Below are positions 1-8,680 of a stretch of DNA of 64,000 nt, piece by piece. Every line of letters starts with the position of its first letter. Positions within the stretch are counted from its first letter, which is position 1. The notes below the pieces were generated by a model, which saw nothing but the letters and a program-made list of their open reading frames with translations, did not search any database and had not been told where the DNA came from. The stretch comes from Chitinophagaceae bacterium (GTDB lineage: Bacteria; Bacteroidota; Bacteroidia; Chitinophagales; Chitinophagaceae): NCBI GenBank assembly GCA_004173235.1, contig SEAC01000015.1, forward strand, positions 310,001-374,000, in the 5' to 3' direction. The translations under genes and the position numbers were made by a program.

Positions 1-1497
1 GCGGTAGCCGGGTACGGTGAAGATGCCCGCGGGAAGCACGATCTCGTTGTTGCTCGGGTTGTAGTAGGCATTGTAGGTCTGAGGGTTCATTTCCCATTCG
101 TCGCGGTCAACAGGCTTGCCCAGCTTGTTCACTTCGTAGTGATGCCACCAGCTGTTGGCTGCAAACACGTTGCGCACCAGCGGCTGACGCTCGATCTTCA
201 TTGCCGAAAAGTCTTTCCACTTGTCGGGGTAGCCCACTTTCTTCTTCATCGAAGCCAGTTTGGTGTACGCTTTCTGCTTGGTGCTGTCGCTCATCCAGTC
301 CAGCTTTTCGATGCGGTCCTTAAGCGCCGCGCGGATGTCTTCCACCATTCGGGAATAACGCTCCTTGGCTTCTTTGGGGAAGAATTCTTCCACGAACACC
401 TTGCCCAGCGCCTCGCCCATCAGGCCGTCCTGGAGGTCGAGCATGCGCTTCCAACGGGCCTTTGGAACCTTGGCGCCGCGAATGGTCTTTCCATAGAAAT
501 TAAAGTAGTTGCCGTAAGTGGTGCTATCGTGGTAGGGCGCAGTTGCACGAACAAGGTGAAAACGCACATAGTCTTGCAACACCGGCAGCGGCGTGCTGCG
601 AAGCGTTGCATCGAGCTCAACGTAGAACTCCGGCTGGCCAACGATCACAGAATCTACGCCGGTTACATCCTCCTTGCGGAGCAGCGCCGGCCAATCGATG
701 GCAGGACACAGCTTGCCCAGGTCGGCAACGGTCATCTTGTTGTAATTGCGATAGGGATCGCGCAGGTCTTCGAGCTTGCGCGACGATTTGGCGAGGCGTG
801 TTTCGAGTGCCACGTGCGTGGCCGCCTGCTGCATGGCCGTAAGCGAATCGCTGCCTAGTGCAGCAAACACGCTGCGCACATATTGCGTATAGGCATTGCG
901 GATGCCTGCCGTGCGCGCATCGTTGTTGAAGTAGTAGTCGCGGTTGGGAAGGCCCAGGCCACCCTGGTTCAGGTAGAGCGCCATCACGTCGGAATTCTTC
1001 GCATCCTGGTACACACCCGGGTTGAAGCCTGCGCCGATGCCTTTCACCTGCAGGTCGGCTACTACATCGAGCAGGCCCTTCAGGTCTTTCGAGGCTGCAA
1101 TGGCATTGAGTTCCGGTGCGATGGGCTGCAGGCCTTGTTGCTGGCTTCCTGCGGAGTCCATGGCGCTCCACCAGAAGTTGCCCACCTTTTCATCCACGCC
1201 GCTCGTTGCGCTCAGCGATTTTTCGTTGATGTCGCGCAGGCGCTTGTAGATGTCTTCCTGAATGGCGTGCCCAATGGTCCAGGCACTTTGATCGTCGGGG
1301 ATGGGGTTGCGCTTGATCCAGCCGCCGTTTGCATAGTCGAAGAAATCTTCGCGCGGGCTCACCGTCGTATCGCGGTCGGTATACAGGATGTCGCTCGAAG
1401 GATTGTCGCTGGTGGCACCGGCCACCGCTGCTTCGGGGTTGTTGCACGCGGACAGCAGGAGCGTGGCCGCAGCAATGGAAAGAACGTATGAACGCAT
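1..1497 (-). CDS. M13 family metallopeptidase lipoprotein (3' end outside window)
   Basis: A neprilysin/PepO-type zinc endopeptidase, probably attached to the envelope and acting on peptides. The first 499 residues are visible. A lipoprotein signal ends in LLLSAC with the lipid Cys at residue 18. The M13 N-terminal signature YANGGWIKRNPIP sits near residues 55-67. The visible part stops at NEIVLPAGIFTVPGYR, just before the place where the family's HExxH zinc site should lie, so the catalytic residues are beyond the window. The ATG at 1497 is chosen because it begins the signal peptide. A weak -7 element (TATTTTCA, 1525-1518) lies about 20 nt upstream. It is divergent from the beta-barrel gene. 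Confidence 0.93.
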   Translation of the reverse strand, partial: MRSYVLSIAAATLLLSACNNPEAAVAGATSDNPSSDILYTDRDTTVSPREDFFDYANGGWIKRNPIPDDQSAWTIGHAIQEDIYKRLRDINEKSLSATSGVDEKVGNFWWSAMDSAGSQQQGLQPIAPELNAIAASKDLKGLLDVVADLQVKGIGAGFNPGVYQDAKNSDVMALYLNQGGLGLPNRDYYFNNDARTAGIRNAYTQYVRSVFAALGSDSLTAMQQAATHVALETRLAKSSRKLEDLRDPYRNYNKMTVADLGKLCPAIDWPALLRKEDVTGVDSVIVGQPEFYVELDATLRSTPLPVLQDYVRFHLVRATAPYHDSTTYGNYFNFYGKTIRGAKVPKARWKRMLDLQDGLMGEALGKVFVEEFFPKEAKERYSRMVEDIRAALKDRIEKLDWMSDSTKQKAYTKLASMKKKVGYPDKWKDFSAMKIERQPLVRNVFAANSWWHHYEVNKLGKPVDRDEWEMNPQTYNAYYNPSNNEIVLPAGIFTVPGYR

Positions 1498-1601
1498 AGA
1501 ATTGAAGTGTTGTGCCGTGAAAATAGGCTAAAGGCATTGCTTTCCGGGTGCCATTGGGACGAGTGGCCCCAAATTTGCCTTGCTGGCGAAAACACCCTTT
1601 C

Positions 1602-2450
1602 ATGCGTTTCTTCCTTACCGCTCTCGGCATCGTAGCCACCACCATTTCTTTCGCGCAATCTCCCGTTCGCTTCGGTCTCTTTGGTGGCGTAAGCCAATAT
1701 CAGGGCGACCTTCAGAGCAGCATCTTCCAGGGCCGTTTTGCGCGGCCGGCCATCGGGCTTACGGCATCGTACGACCTCGGTCAGCGCCTCGCGCTCCGGG
1801 GCGGCATCACCTTTTCTTCGCTTGAGGCAAGCGATCGTTACAACAGCAAAGAAGAACTGCGCGCGCGCAACCTCAGTTTCGCGAGCAAGCTCACAGAGGG
1901 CAGCCTGGTAGCCCAATACACCTTTTTCAACCTGGACGAGATCCGTTGGTCGCCCTATGTGTTCGGCGGCGTTGCCTTGTTTCATTTCAACCCGTATACC
2001 TACGATACTTCAGGACAAAAATATTTCCTGAGCCCGCTGAGCACCGAAGGGCAGGGGCTGCAGCAATACCCCGACCGCAAAATGTATAGCCTCACGCAAT
2101 TTGCCATTCCCTTTGGCGCAGGCGTCACGTACGCGATCACCGATCGCTGGCAGCTGGGATTGGAAGTTGGCCTGCGCAAGACCTTCACCGATTACATCGA
2201 CGACGTGAGCGGCACCTACGCGGATGCGGCAGACCTGCAGGCAACGCGCGGGAGCAAGGCCGTTGAGCTGGCATTCCGTGGCAACGAGGTGGACCCGGCT
2301 GCCGGCTACCCGGCGAAGGGCGCAATGCGCGGCAATGCAAAGAACAAGGACCTTTATTACTTCGCAGGTCTGCACCTTCAGTTTCGCCTCGGTGGCGGCG
2401 GTGGTGGCGGCAGCACGCGTGGTTACGGCTGTCCGAAAGGAGTGCAATAA
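1602..2450 (+). CDS. DUF6089-like outer membrane beta-barrel protein
   Basis: A 282-residue secreted protein. The start at 1602 gives a clean signal peptide (MRFFLTALGIVATTISFAQ); a reading frame opens earlier but its extra residues do not look like protein. The mature N-terminus, RFGLFGGVSQYQGDL, is typical of the DUF6089 beta-barrels of Bacteroidota. Alternating hydrophobic strands follow, with a Gly-rich tail near the C-terminus (seven consecutive Gly). Location in the outer membrane is inferred from the fold type; no substrate can be named. It is likely monocistronic and divergent from the M13 peptidase gene. Confidence 0.8.
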   Translation: MRFFLTALGIVATTISFAQSPVRFGLFGGVSQYQGDLQSSIFQGRFARPAIGLTASYDLGQRLALRGGITFSSLEASDRYNSKEELRARNLSFASKLTEGSLVAQYTFFNLDEIRWSPYVFGGVALFHFNPYTYDTSGQKYFLSPLSTEGQGLQQYPDRKMYSLTQFAIPFGAGVTYAITDRWQLGLEVGLRKTFTDYIDDVSGTYADAADLQATRGSKAVELAFRGNEVDPAAGYPAKGAMRGNAKNKDLYYFAGLHLQFRLGGGGGGGSTRGYGCPKGVQ

Positions 2451-2490
2451 CCTTTACCGTTCTCTCAACTTTTTCGCCGCTGCCCGGTTT

Positions 2491-2498
2491 TACCTTTG
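2491..2498 (+). promoter_or_regulatory. -7 promoter element of the UbiD gene, leaderless spacing
   Basis: TACCTTTG matches the Bacteroidota -7 consensus TAnnTTTG exactly. Only 6 nt separate it from the ATG at 2505, so transcription should start at or next to the start codon. No Shine-Dalgarno sequence is possible in that space. Confidence 0.6.
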
Positions 2499-2504
2499 CA
2501 CACC

Positions 2505-4421
2505 ATGGCGTACAAGAACCTGCAGCAGTTTATCGAAGTATTGGAGAAAGAAGGCGAGTTGCTCCGGATTAAAACCTTTGTTGATCCGAAGCTCGAGATC
2601 GCCGAAATCACCGACCGCATGTCGAAAACAGCGGGCGGCGGCAAGGCGCTTCTTTTTGAAAATACAGGCTACGACTTTCCGGTGCTGATGAACGCCTACG
2701 GCTCGGAGCGCAGGATGTGCCTCGCGCTCGGCGTGCAAAAGCTCGACGACGTGGCCGGCGACATCGAAGGACTTTTCAAGATGCTGTCTTCGCCCAAAGA
2801 AGGGATACTTGACAAGCTGCGCATGCTCCCGCGCCTCGCCGAATTTTCGAGCTGGATGCCCAAGGTGCGCAGCGGCCGTGGCGAGTGCCAGCAAGTGGTG
2901 ATGACCGATCCCGACATCAGCAAGTTGCCGGTGATCACCTGCTGGCCCAAGGACGGCGGGCCTTTTGTAACGCTTCCCGTCATTCATACAAAGGACCCGA
3001 ACACGGGCATCCGCAACGTGGGTATGTACCGCATGCAGGTGTTTGAAAAAACGATGACGGGCATGCACTGGCACAAGCACAAAGTGTCGGCGCGCCACTA
3101 CAACGAATACAAAAAGCTGGGTAAGCGCATGCCCGTGGCCGTGGCCCTCGGCGGCGACCCTGCCTACGCCTATTCGGCTACCGCTCCGTTGCCCGACAAC
3201 GTGGATGAATACATGCTCGCGGGCTTTCTTCGCAAAAAGAAAGTGGAACTGGTTCGCTGCATCACACAACCCGATGTGGAAGTGCCTGCCGATGCTGACT
3301 TCATCATTGAAGGGTATGTGGATCCGTCGGAGGAGATGATCTGGGAAGGTCCCTTCGGCGATCACACCGGCTATTACTCGCTGCCCGATTGGTACCCGCG
3401 CTTTCACATCACCGCCATCACGCACCGCAAGGATGCTGTATACCCTGCTACCATCGTGGGCATACCGCCGCAGGAAGATGCCTGGCTCATCAAAGCATCC
3501 GAGCGGATCTTCCTGGCACCGATGAAGATGACGCTCATTCCGGAGATCGTGGATATGGACATGCCGGTGGAAGGCGTAGCGCACAACCTCGTGATCGCGC
3601 AGCTGAAAAAGGACTACGCAGGCCAGGGACAAAAAGTAATGAATGCCATGTGGGGCGCGGGCCAGATGATGTTCAATAAGATCCTCGTGCTGACTGATGA
3701 AGGCACTCCGATACAGGACTACAAAGCGCTCGCGCAATACGTGTTTCGCAATGTCAACCCCGCTACGGACATCTATTTTTCGCAGGGCCCGATGGACGTG
3801 CTCGATCACAGCTGCAGCAAGCTTGGTTATGGCGGCAAGATGTGCATCGACGGCACCGGAAAGCATGAAGAAGAAGTGGATGACCGCTACACCTTCGCCA
3901 ACGGCTCGCGCGACCTTTCTTTTCTCAGCAACGACTTCCCCGAAATCAAGTCTGTGAATACGTTGCTGCTGCAGCAGGACATTCCCGTAGTTATACTGTC
4001 CGTGGCCAAGGAGCGTCCCAACCACCTGCGCGAACTGCACCAGCAGATCGGCGGCCGGCCGGAGCTCGAAGGAGTGAAGCTGCTGCTCTACGTGGAGCAT
4101 AATGTGGATGCCAACGACCTTGGTGTGGCGCTCTGGCGCTTTTGCAACAACCTCGATCCACGCCGCGATTCCTTCCTCTACGAAGGAGCGGCGGCCTCCG
4201 ATCCCGCGCGCCGCACCGCCTGCCTCGGTATGGATGGCACGCGCAAGACTGCCGAGCACGACGGCTTCCGCCGCGACTGGCCCAACATCATCGTTGCCGA
4301 CGATGCTACCATCAGCGCCGTAGATGCCAAATGGGACAGCCTCGGCATGGGTGCGTTCCTTCCCTCACCGTCGCTGCGCTTCCGCGAACAGATGTATGGG
4401 GAGGAGGCGGTGGCGTCGTGA
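2505..4421 (+). CDS. UbiD family decarboxylase, long menaquinone-type
   Basis: A 638-residue prenylated-FMN-dependent decarboxylase of the UbiD superfamily. The long form found in Bacteroidota is usually assigned to menaquinone biosynthesis (established family annotation; substrate inferred). It begins AYKNLQQFIEVLEKEGEL, the usual UbiD start. The core motif WEGPFGDHTGYYSLPDWYP lies near residues 285-303, and the long C-terminal domain has DGTRKT and GFRRDWP near the end. The ATG at 2505 is preferred to an in-frame TTG at 2496, which would lie inside the -7 element. The cofactor-making partner UbiX is not in the window. Confidence 0.93.
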   Translation: MAYKNLQQFIEVLEKEGELLRIKTFVDPKLEIAEITDRMSKTAGGGKALLFENTGYDFPVLMNAYGSERRMCLALGVQKLDDVAGDIEGLFKMLSSPKEGILDKLRMLPRLAEFSSWMPKVRSGRGECQQVVMTDPDISKLPVITCWPKDGGPFVTLPVIHTKDPNTGIRNVGMYRMQVFEKTMTGMHWHKHKVSARHYNEYKKLGKRMPVAVALGGDPAYAYSATAPLPDNVDEYMLAGFLRKKKVELVRCITQPDVEVPADADFIIEGYVDPSEEMIWEGPFGDHTGYYSLPDWYPRFHITAITHRKDAVYPATIVGIPPQEDAWLIKASERIFLAPMKMTLIPEIVDMDMPVEGVAHNLVIAQLKKDYAGQGQKVMNAMWGAGQMMFNKILVLTDEGTPIQDYKALAQYVFRNVNPATDIYFSQGPMDVLDHSCSKLGYGGKMCIDGTGKHEEEVDDRYTFANGSRDLSFLSNDFPEIKSVNTLLLQQDIPVVILSVAKERPNHLRELHQQIGGRPELEGVKLLLYVEHNVDANDLGVALWRFCNNLDPRRDSFLYEGAAASDPARRTACLGMDGTRKTAEHDGFRRDWPNIIVADDATISAVDAKWDSLGMGAFLPSPSLRFREQMYGEEAVAS

Positions 4422-4547
4422 GCCGTGAGCCGTCAGCGCGAACTCCCTGGGGTGGGGCGGCCACTGAGCGCCGGTTCCTTATTTCATTCGTTGGGTTTGG
4501 AGCTTACCTGCGTCGGCCCTGACGGCTGACGGCTCACGATTCACGAC
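4415..4547. repeat. Inverted 'gtgagccgtcag' word repeats around a GC-rich spacer
   Basis: The left arm (4415-4436) contains gtgagccgtgagccgtcag and overlaps the UbiD stop codon. The right arm (4519-4547) contains ctgacggctgacggctcac and a second cacgattcacgac. They are near reverse complements about 80 bp apart. The right arm runs straight into an ACTTTGG that could serve as a weak -7 element for the following gene. Related words recur at 11585-11613 at the start of folP. Confidence 0.7.
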
Positions 4548-4645
4548 TTTGGCACTCCCCTTGTCTTACCAGCACTATCAGCCGTTCGATACACTGGTGC
4601 CACCGCGCCGGCGCCCGGCGGCAAGCTAACCTCAACGACAAGGAA

Positions 4646-5563
4646 ATGAAAAACATCCTCATGGGCCTCCTGCTGCTGCTGGTGGCAGGAAGCGCCCCTG
4701 CGCAAACGCGCGACAACGCGGTGGACGGCAACACACTTCTGTGGCGCATTTCGGGCAAAGACCTGAAGCAGCCCTCTTATCTTTTTGGAACGATGCACAT
4801 GCTGTGCGCAACACAGATCGATTTGAGCGACAGCTTGCGCGACGCGATCAGGCGCTCCGATTACGTGTACCTCGAGCTCGACATGGAGAACATGCAGGAG
4901 CTGATGGGCGTGATGAGCAAAATGAAAATGACCGGCGACACCACACTCGCCGACCTGCTTCCCCGGTCTGCCTACGATTCGGTGCGCACCTTTTTCTCCG
5001 ACAAGCCGGGCATGATCCCTTTTGCGATGCTGGAGAAATTCAAACCGATGCTTGCGGCTTCGGCCGTGATGGAATCGGACGTATCCTGCCAGAACCCTGT
5101 GGGCATGGAACAGCTGATCATGGTGGAGGCGCGGCAGCAGCACCGCAGCATTCGCGGGCTCGAAACAATGGCGTTTCAAATGAGCATCTTCGACTCCATT
5201 CCCTATCGCCTGCAGGCGCAGCAGCTGCTGGATTACGTGAAGAACTACGGAAAGAATGACAGCCGCAAAACCTTCGATGAGATGATGGCCGCCTATGTAA
5301 ACCAGCGCCTCGACCGCCTCGAAGAGATCACGCTCCAGGAAAACGGGGGCATGGAACCTTATATGGACGTGCTCCTGTATCGCCGCAACATCGACTGGGT
5401 GGCGAAAATGAGCAGACTGATGCCCGCCAATGCGGTAGTGGTGGCCGTGGGCGCAGGGCATCTTCCCGGCGACAAAGGCGTCATCAACTTATTACGCAAG
5501 GCAGGTTACACCGTTGAGCCGGTTACCAACAACATGCTGAAAAAATTAGAGAAGAGCCTGTGA
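4646..5563 (+). CDS. TraB/GumN (TIKI-like) family protein
   Basis: A 305-residue exported protein with a signal peptide ending ...AGSAPAQ. Two family signatures are present: SYLFGTMHML near residues 45-54 (the GTxH motif) and VGAGHLPGDKGVINLLRKAGY near residues 270-290 (the GxxH motif). These motifs define the TraB/GumN family, which is structurally related to TIKI metalloproteases. The two conserved His residues are present, so activity is plausible, but the substrate is unknown. It is convergent with ndk. Confidence 0.87.
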   Translation: MKNILMGLLLLLVAGSAPAQTRDNAVDGNTLLWRISGKDLKQPSYLFGTMHMLCATQIDLSDSLRDAIRRSDYVYLELDMENMQELMGVMSKMKMTGDTTLADLLPRSAYDSVRTFFSDKPGMIPFAMLEKFKPMLAASAVMESDVSCQNPVGMEQLIMVEARQQHRSIRGLETMAFQMSIFDSIPYRLQAQQLLDYVKNYGKNDSRKTFDEMMAAYVNQRLDRLEEITLQENGGMEPYMDVLLYRRNIDWVAKMSRLMPANAVVVAVGAGHLPGDKGVINLLRKAGYTVEPVTNNMLKKLEKSL

Positions 5564-5584
5564 GCCGTTGAGGCGGTGAGATTG

Positions 5585-5707
5585 TTTCACCGCGAAGTCG
5601 CGAAGAATAAAAAGTCGCGCCAAGAGAAAATGAAACGTCCCGCATTTGCGGGACGTTTGTGTGAAAACTTAGCGTAGTCTTCTTTGACCTATTTCTTCGC
5701 GGTAACA
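5585..5707. repeat. Inverted 'cgcgaag' word repeats bracketing a terminator
   Basis: The left arm (about 5585-5630) reads caccgcgaagtcgcgaagaa and then aagtcgcgccaagagaaaa. The right arm (about 5664-5707) reads aaaacttagcgtagtcttc, then tttcttcgcggtaac. The two are imperfect reverse complements, with the terminator at 5633-5658 between them. Close relatives of the right arm occur at 30037-30094. Confidence 0.65.
5633..5658. terminator. Rho-independent terminator between convergent genes
   Basis: The hairpin is AAACGTCCCGC, loop ATTT, GCGGGACGTTT. The A-rich and T-rich flanks let it act in both directions, for the GumN-type gene on the plus strand and ndk on the minus strand. Confidence 0.8.
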
Positions 5708-5727
5708 AGCGAGAATTTAGAGGAGGC

Positions 5728-6144
5728 TTAGAATTGCTCCAGACCGGAGAAGAAGAAATCGCCTTCGATCTTTGCATTCTCGTCAGAGTCGGAGCCGTGA
5801 ACCGCGTTCTCACCAAGTGAAGTAGCGAATTTCTTGCGGATGGTGCCTTCCTCAGCCTGGGCAGGGTTGGTGGCGCCAATGAGCGTGCGGAAGTCGGCAA
5901 CCGCGTTTTCTTTTTCGAGGATGGCCGCGATGATGACGCCGCTGCTCATGAACTGGGTGAGCTCTCCGTAGAAAGGGCGCTCTTTGTGCACGGCGTAAAA
6001 CTCACCCGCCTTGTCGAGGCCGAGTTTGGTTTGCTTGAGGGCTACCACGCGGAAGCCAGCCTTAGTGATTTGATCCAGGATAGCGCCGGCGTGGCCATTA
6101 CGCATAGCGTCGGGCTTTATCATCGTAAACGTGCGGTTGCTCAT
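5728..6144 (-). CDS. ndk: Nucleoside diphosphate kinase
   Basis: A 138-residue enzyme that transfers the terminal phosphate between nucleoside tri- and diphosphates through a phospho-histidine. It begins [17 protein letters not shown], and the active-site block [12 protein letters not shown], with the catalytic His, lies near residues 113-124. Length matches the family. The ATG at 6144 is chosen because earlier in-frame codons encode non-conserved sequence and lie over the promoter. A consensus -7 element (TATCTTTG, 6171-6164) gives a leader of about 15 nt. Confidence 0.96.
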   Translation of the reverse strand: MSNRTFTMIKPDAMRNGHAGAILDQITKAGFRVVALKQTKLGLDKAGEFYAVHKERPFYGELTQFMSSGVIIAAILEKENAVADFRTLIGATNPAQAEEGTIRKKFATSLGENAVHGSDSDENAKIEGDFFFSGLEQF

Positions 6145-6163
6145 AATTGTGTTTTTGCGGCGG

Positions 6164-6191
6164 CAAAGATAGGGGCACCGCCTTATTTTTG
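6164..6191. promoter_or_regulatory. Divergent -7 elements of ndk and the M48 peptidase gene
   Basis: TATCTTTG on the minus strand (6171-6164) serves ndk. TATTTTTG on the plus strand (6184-6191) serves the M48 gene. The elements are 12 bp apart, so the -33 region of each promoter overlaps the other promoter's start region, and polymerases are likely to compete. Confidence 0.6.
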
Positions 6192-6233
6192 GCAAGGCTC
6201 AGTTTTTGAAAGGAATTGCTCAATGACCCCATT

Positions 6234-7685
6234 ATGAAACGAATCCTCCTTTTCGGCTCCCTAGCCGCAGCGGTGGCGCTGGCCAACTCCTGCGCCCGCA
6301 ACCCCGTAACAGGCAAAAAGCAAGTTGTATTTACCTCCGAAGCCCAGGAGATCCAGCAGGGCGCCGAGGCCGACCCGCAGATCGTGGCGCAGTTCGGGCT
6401 TTACCCCGATAGTGCGCTGCAGCGCTATATCCGCGAACGCGGAAATGCCGTTGCTGCCGTCAGTCATCGCCCCGGCCTGCAATGGAGCTACAAGATCCTC
6501 GACTCCGACGTGATCAACGCCTTCGCCACGCCCGGCGGCTACGTGTATTTCACGCGTGGCATCATGGCCCATTTCAACGATGAAGCACAGATGGAAGGCG
6601 TGCTCGGCCACGAAACCGGCCACGTTACGGCCCGCCACTCGGTGATCCAGCAGCGCAACCAGATGCTGGGCCAGGTAGGGCTTATCGCAGGCGTCATCAT
6701 CAATCCCAACCTCGGCCAGTTTGCCGACCAGGTGTCGCAGGGATTGGGGCTGCTCCTCCTCAAATTTGGCCGCGACGACGAACGCCAGGCCGACGAGCTG
6801 GGCGTGGAATATTCTACCAAGCTGGGCTACAACGCCCACCGGATGGCGGAATTCTTCAACACGCTGAAGCGCCAGAGCCAGGCCGCGGGCGGACAAACCC
6901 TGCCCCCGTTCCTCAGCACGCACCCCGACCCGGGCGACCGCTTCGTGACCGTCAACCAGCTCGCTACCGAATGGCAGCAAAAGACCGGCAACACTGCCAA
7001 CCTTAAAGTGAACCGCGATACGTACCTCCGCCGCCTCGAAGGCCTGGTGTACGGCGCCGACCCGCGCCAGGGCTTTGTGGAAAACGGTGCGTTCTACCAT
7101 CCCGAGCTGCGCTTCCAGTTCCCGGTTCCGCAGGGCTGGCAGTCACAAAATTCACCCACGCAGTTCCAGATGGCGCCCCAGGACGGAAAAGCGCTGATGA
7201 TCCTGACACTCGCCGAAGGAAATAACCTGCAGACCGCCGCCACGGCTCAATTGCAGAAATACGGTCTTACCGCCCGATCGCAGCGCAGCGGCACCGTAAA
7301 CGGCATCCCGGCCTACATCGTTGTGGCCGACCAGCAGCCGCAGCAGCAGGGCGCTGCGCCATTGCGCACGCTGAACTACTTCCTGCAGTACAACAACGCG
7401 ATCTATCACATGATCGGTGTAACGTCTGCAACAGATTACCCCGCATACGAAAACCAGTTTGCAAGCGTAATGGAAGGCTTCCGCAGCCTGACTGAAGCCG
7501 ACAAGCTGAACCGCAAGCCCGAGCGCGTACACATCCGCACGGTAGCCACGGGCGGCACGCTTCGCCAGGTGCTTACCAGCTACAATGTTCCGGAGCGCCG
7601 GCTCGACGAGCTGTCGATCCTCAACGGGATGCAGCTGACCGACAACGTAGCGAAGGGAACGCTGATCAAAACGGTAGGACCGTAA
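6234..7685 (+). CDS. M48 family metalloprotease with C-terminal LysM-like domain
   Basis: A 483-residue BepA/Ste24-like zinc protease. It has a lipoprotein-type signal (VALANSCARNPVTGKKQ; Cys about residue 20). The zinc motif HETGH lies in GVLGHETGHVTARHS near residues 125-139, and the third ligand Glu lies in RQADELGVEY near 185. The C-terminal ~50 residues (GTLRQVLTSYNVPERRLDELSILN) look like a LysM domain, suggesting peptidoglycan contact. BepA-type enzymes act in outer membrane protein quality control (family knowledge; role here inferred). The ATG at 6234 begins the signal peptide. Confidence 0.92.
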   Translation: MKRILLFGSLAAAVALANSCARNPVTGKKQVVFTSEAQEIQQGAEADPQIVAQFGLYPDSALQRYIRERGNAVAAVSHRPGLQWSYKILDSDVINAFATPGGYVYFTRGIMAHFNDEAQMEGVLGHETGHVTARHSVIQQRNQMLGQVGLIAGVIINPNLGQFADQVSQGLGLLLLKFGRDDERQADELGVEYSTKLGYNAHRMAEFFNTLKRQSQAAGGQTLPPFLSTHPDPGDRFVTVNQLATEWQQKTGNTANLKVNRDTYLRRLEGLVYGADPRQGFVENGAFYHPELRFQFPVPQGWQSQNSPTQFQMAPQDGKALMILTLAEGNNLQTAATAQLQKYGLTARSQRSGTVNGIPAYIVVADQQPQQQGAAPLRTLNYFLQYNNAIYHMIGVTSATDYPAYENQFASVMEGFRSLTEADKLNRKPERVHIRTVATGGTLRQVLTSYNVPERRLDELSILNGMQLTDNVAKGTLIKTVGP

Positions 7686-7705
7686 ACAGTAGAACTACAA
7701 TAGGA

Positions 7706-7742
7706 GCGAGGGCAGTGTCTGGTTGGCGCTGCCCTCGTTTTC
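7706..7742 (+). terminator. Rho-independent terminator after the M48 gene
   Basis: The stem is CGAGGGCAG (7707-7715) with CTGCCCTCG (7729-7737), followed by TTTTCTTT. Confidence 0.8.
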
Positions 7743-7820
7743 TTTGTGGTGTTCCATTTCGTTGTTGTTGCGATGCATCCCGTTGCGAGGGTTACTTTTG
7801 TGTGCACCCAACCCGCTGTG

Positions 7821-8621
7821 ATGAAAAGTCTCCTATACATTTGCTCTCTTCTTGGCGCGCTATCCGGCGCCGCGCAGCCTGCTGCCAAAGCGTTTACCGA
7901 ACGCACCGACTCGGGCTTCGCCCTTTACGCCAACAACCCCGAATGGTATCCCGTGACGATGCTCTTCACGCTCGATAATACCAACCTGCGCTTCTCCGAA
8001 GGCAACAAGCTACAGTTCGTTGTTCCGCCAAAAAGCGAGCGCTTCCGCATCGGCAGTTTTGTACCTGCTCGCACCGATGCCGCATTCCGCGTGAAGTATA
8101 ATTACCGCACCTGCATGGGCGACGTGCGCGCGCGCCCGAAAGACACGGTGTACTTGCTCCCGTTTACGAAGGGCGAATCGTTCCTGCTGTACCAGGGTTA
8201 CAATGGCACGTTCTCGCACGGCGGCGAGCAGTCGATCGACTTTACCATGCCGGAGGGAACGGTGGTTCGTGCCATCCGCGGCGGAACCGTGGTGGAAGTG
8301 GTGCAGCAGAACAACAGGCAATGCAGCGAACCGGATTGCAAGAAATACAACAACTACGTCATCATCCTGCACAGCGACGGAACCTTCGCGTATTATGCGC
8401 ACATCCGCCAGAGCGGGGCGCAGGTGAAGCCCGGAGACTCCGTGCAGGCAGGAGATGCCATCGCATACAGCGGCAACGTCGGCTACACCAACGGCCCGCA
8501 CCTGCATTTTTCCGTGCTCAGCGGCGGTTTCGATAAATGGACCACGTGGCCCACGAAGTTCAAGACGGAGAAAGGCGTGCAATTGCTCAGGGAAGGCGAG
8601 CAATACACCCGCAACTACTGA
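7821..8621 (+). CDS. M23 family peptidoglycan endopeptidase
   Basis: A 266-residue exported LytM-type zinc endopeptidase. A signal peptide (MKSLLYICSLLGALSGAAQ) is followed by a beta-rich N-terminal domain and the M23 domain from about residue 135. The first zinc ligands lie in FSHGGEQSIDF (H and D), the HxH motif in GPHLHFSVL near residue 235. All catalytic residues are present, so it is probably an active cell-wall hydrolase. The start at 7821 begins the signal peptide. A consensus -7 element (TACTTTTG, 7793-7800) lies 20 nt upstream. Confidence 0.92.
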   Translation: MKSLLYICSLLGALSGAAQPAAKAFTERTDSGFALYANNPEWYPVTMLFTLDNTNLRFSEGNKLQFVVPPKSERFRIGSFVPARTDAAFRVKYNYRTCMGDVRARPKDTVYLLPFTKGESFLLYQGYNGTFSHGGEQSIDFTMPEGTVVRAIRGGTVVEVVQQNNRQCSEPDCKKYNNYVIILHSDGTFAYYAHIRQSGAQVKPGDSVQAGDAIAYSGNVGYTNGPHLHFSVLSGGFDKWTTWPTKFKTEKGVQLLREGEQYTRNY

Positions 8622-8662
8622 GCGCACCCCAACAGCACTGCCGCGCCTACGCGAATTTCCCG

Positions 8663-8670
8663 TAGGTTTG
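8663..8670 (+). promoter_or_regulatory. -7 promoter element of the DHH phosphoesterase gene
   Basis: TAGGTTTG matches TAnnTTTG. Ten pyrimidine-rich bases separate it from the ATG at 8681, which gives a very short leader. Confidence 0.55.
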
Positions 8671-8680
8671 CCCCCTCTTT

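Noticed and set aside
2490-4259. A 589-codon open frame on the minus strand
   Set aside because: It is antisense to the UbiD gene in GC-rich DNA, His/Arg-rich and without any family pattern. The sense protein is fully conserved.
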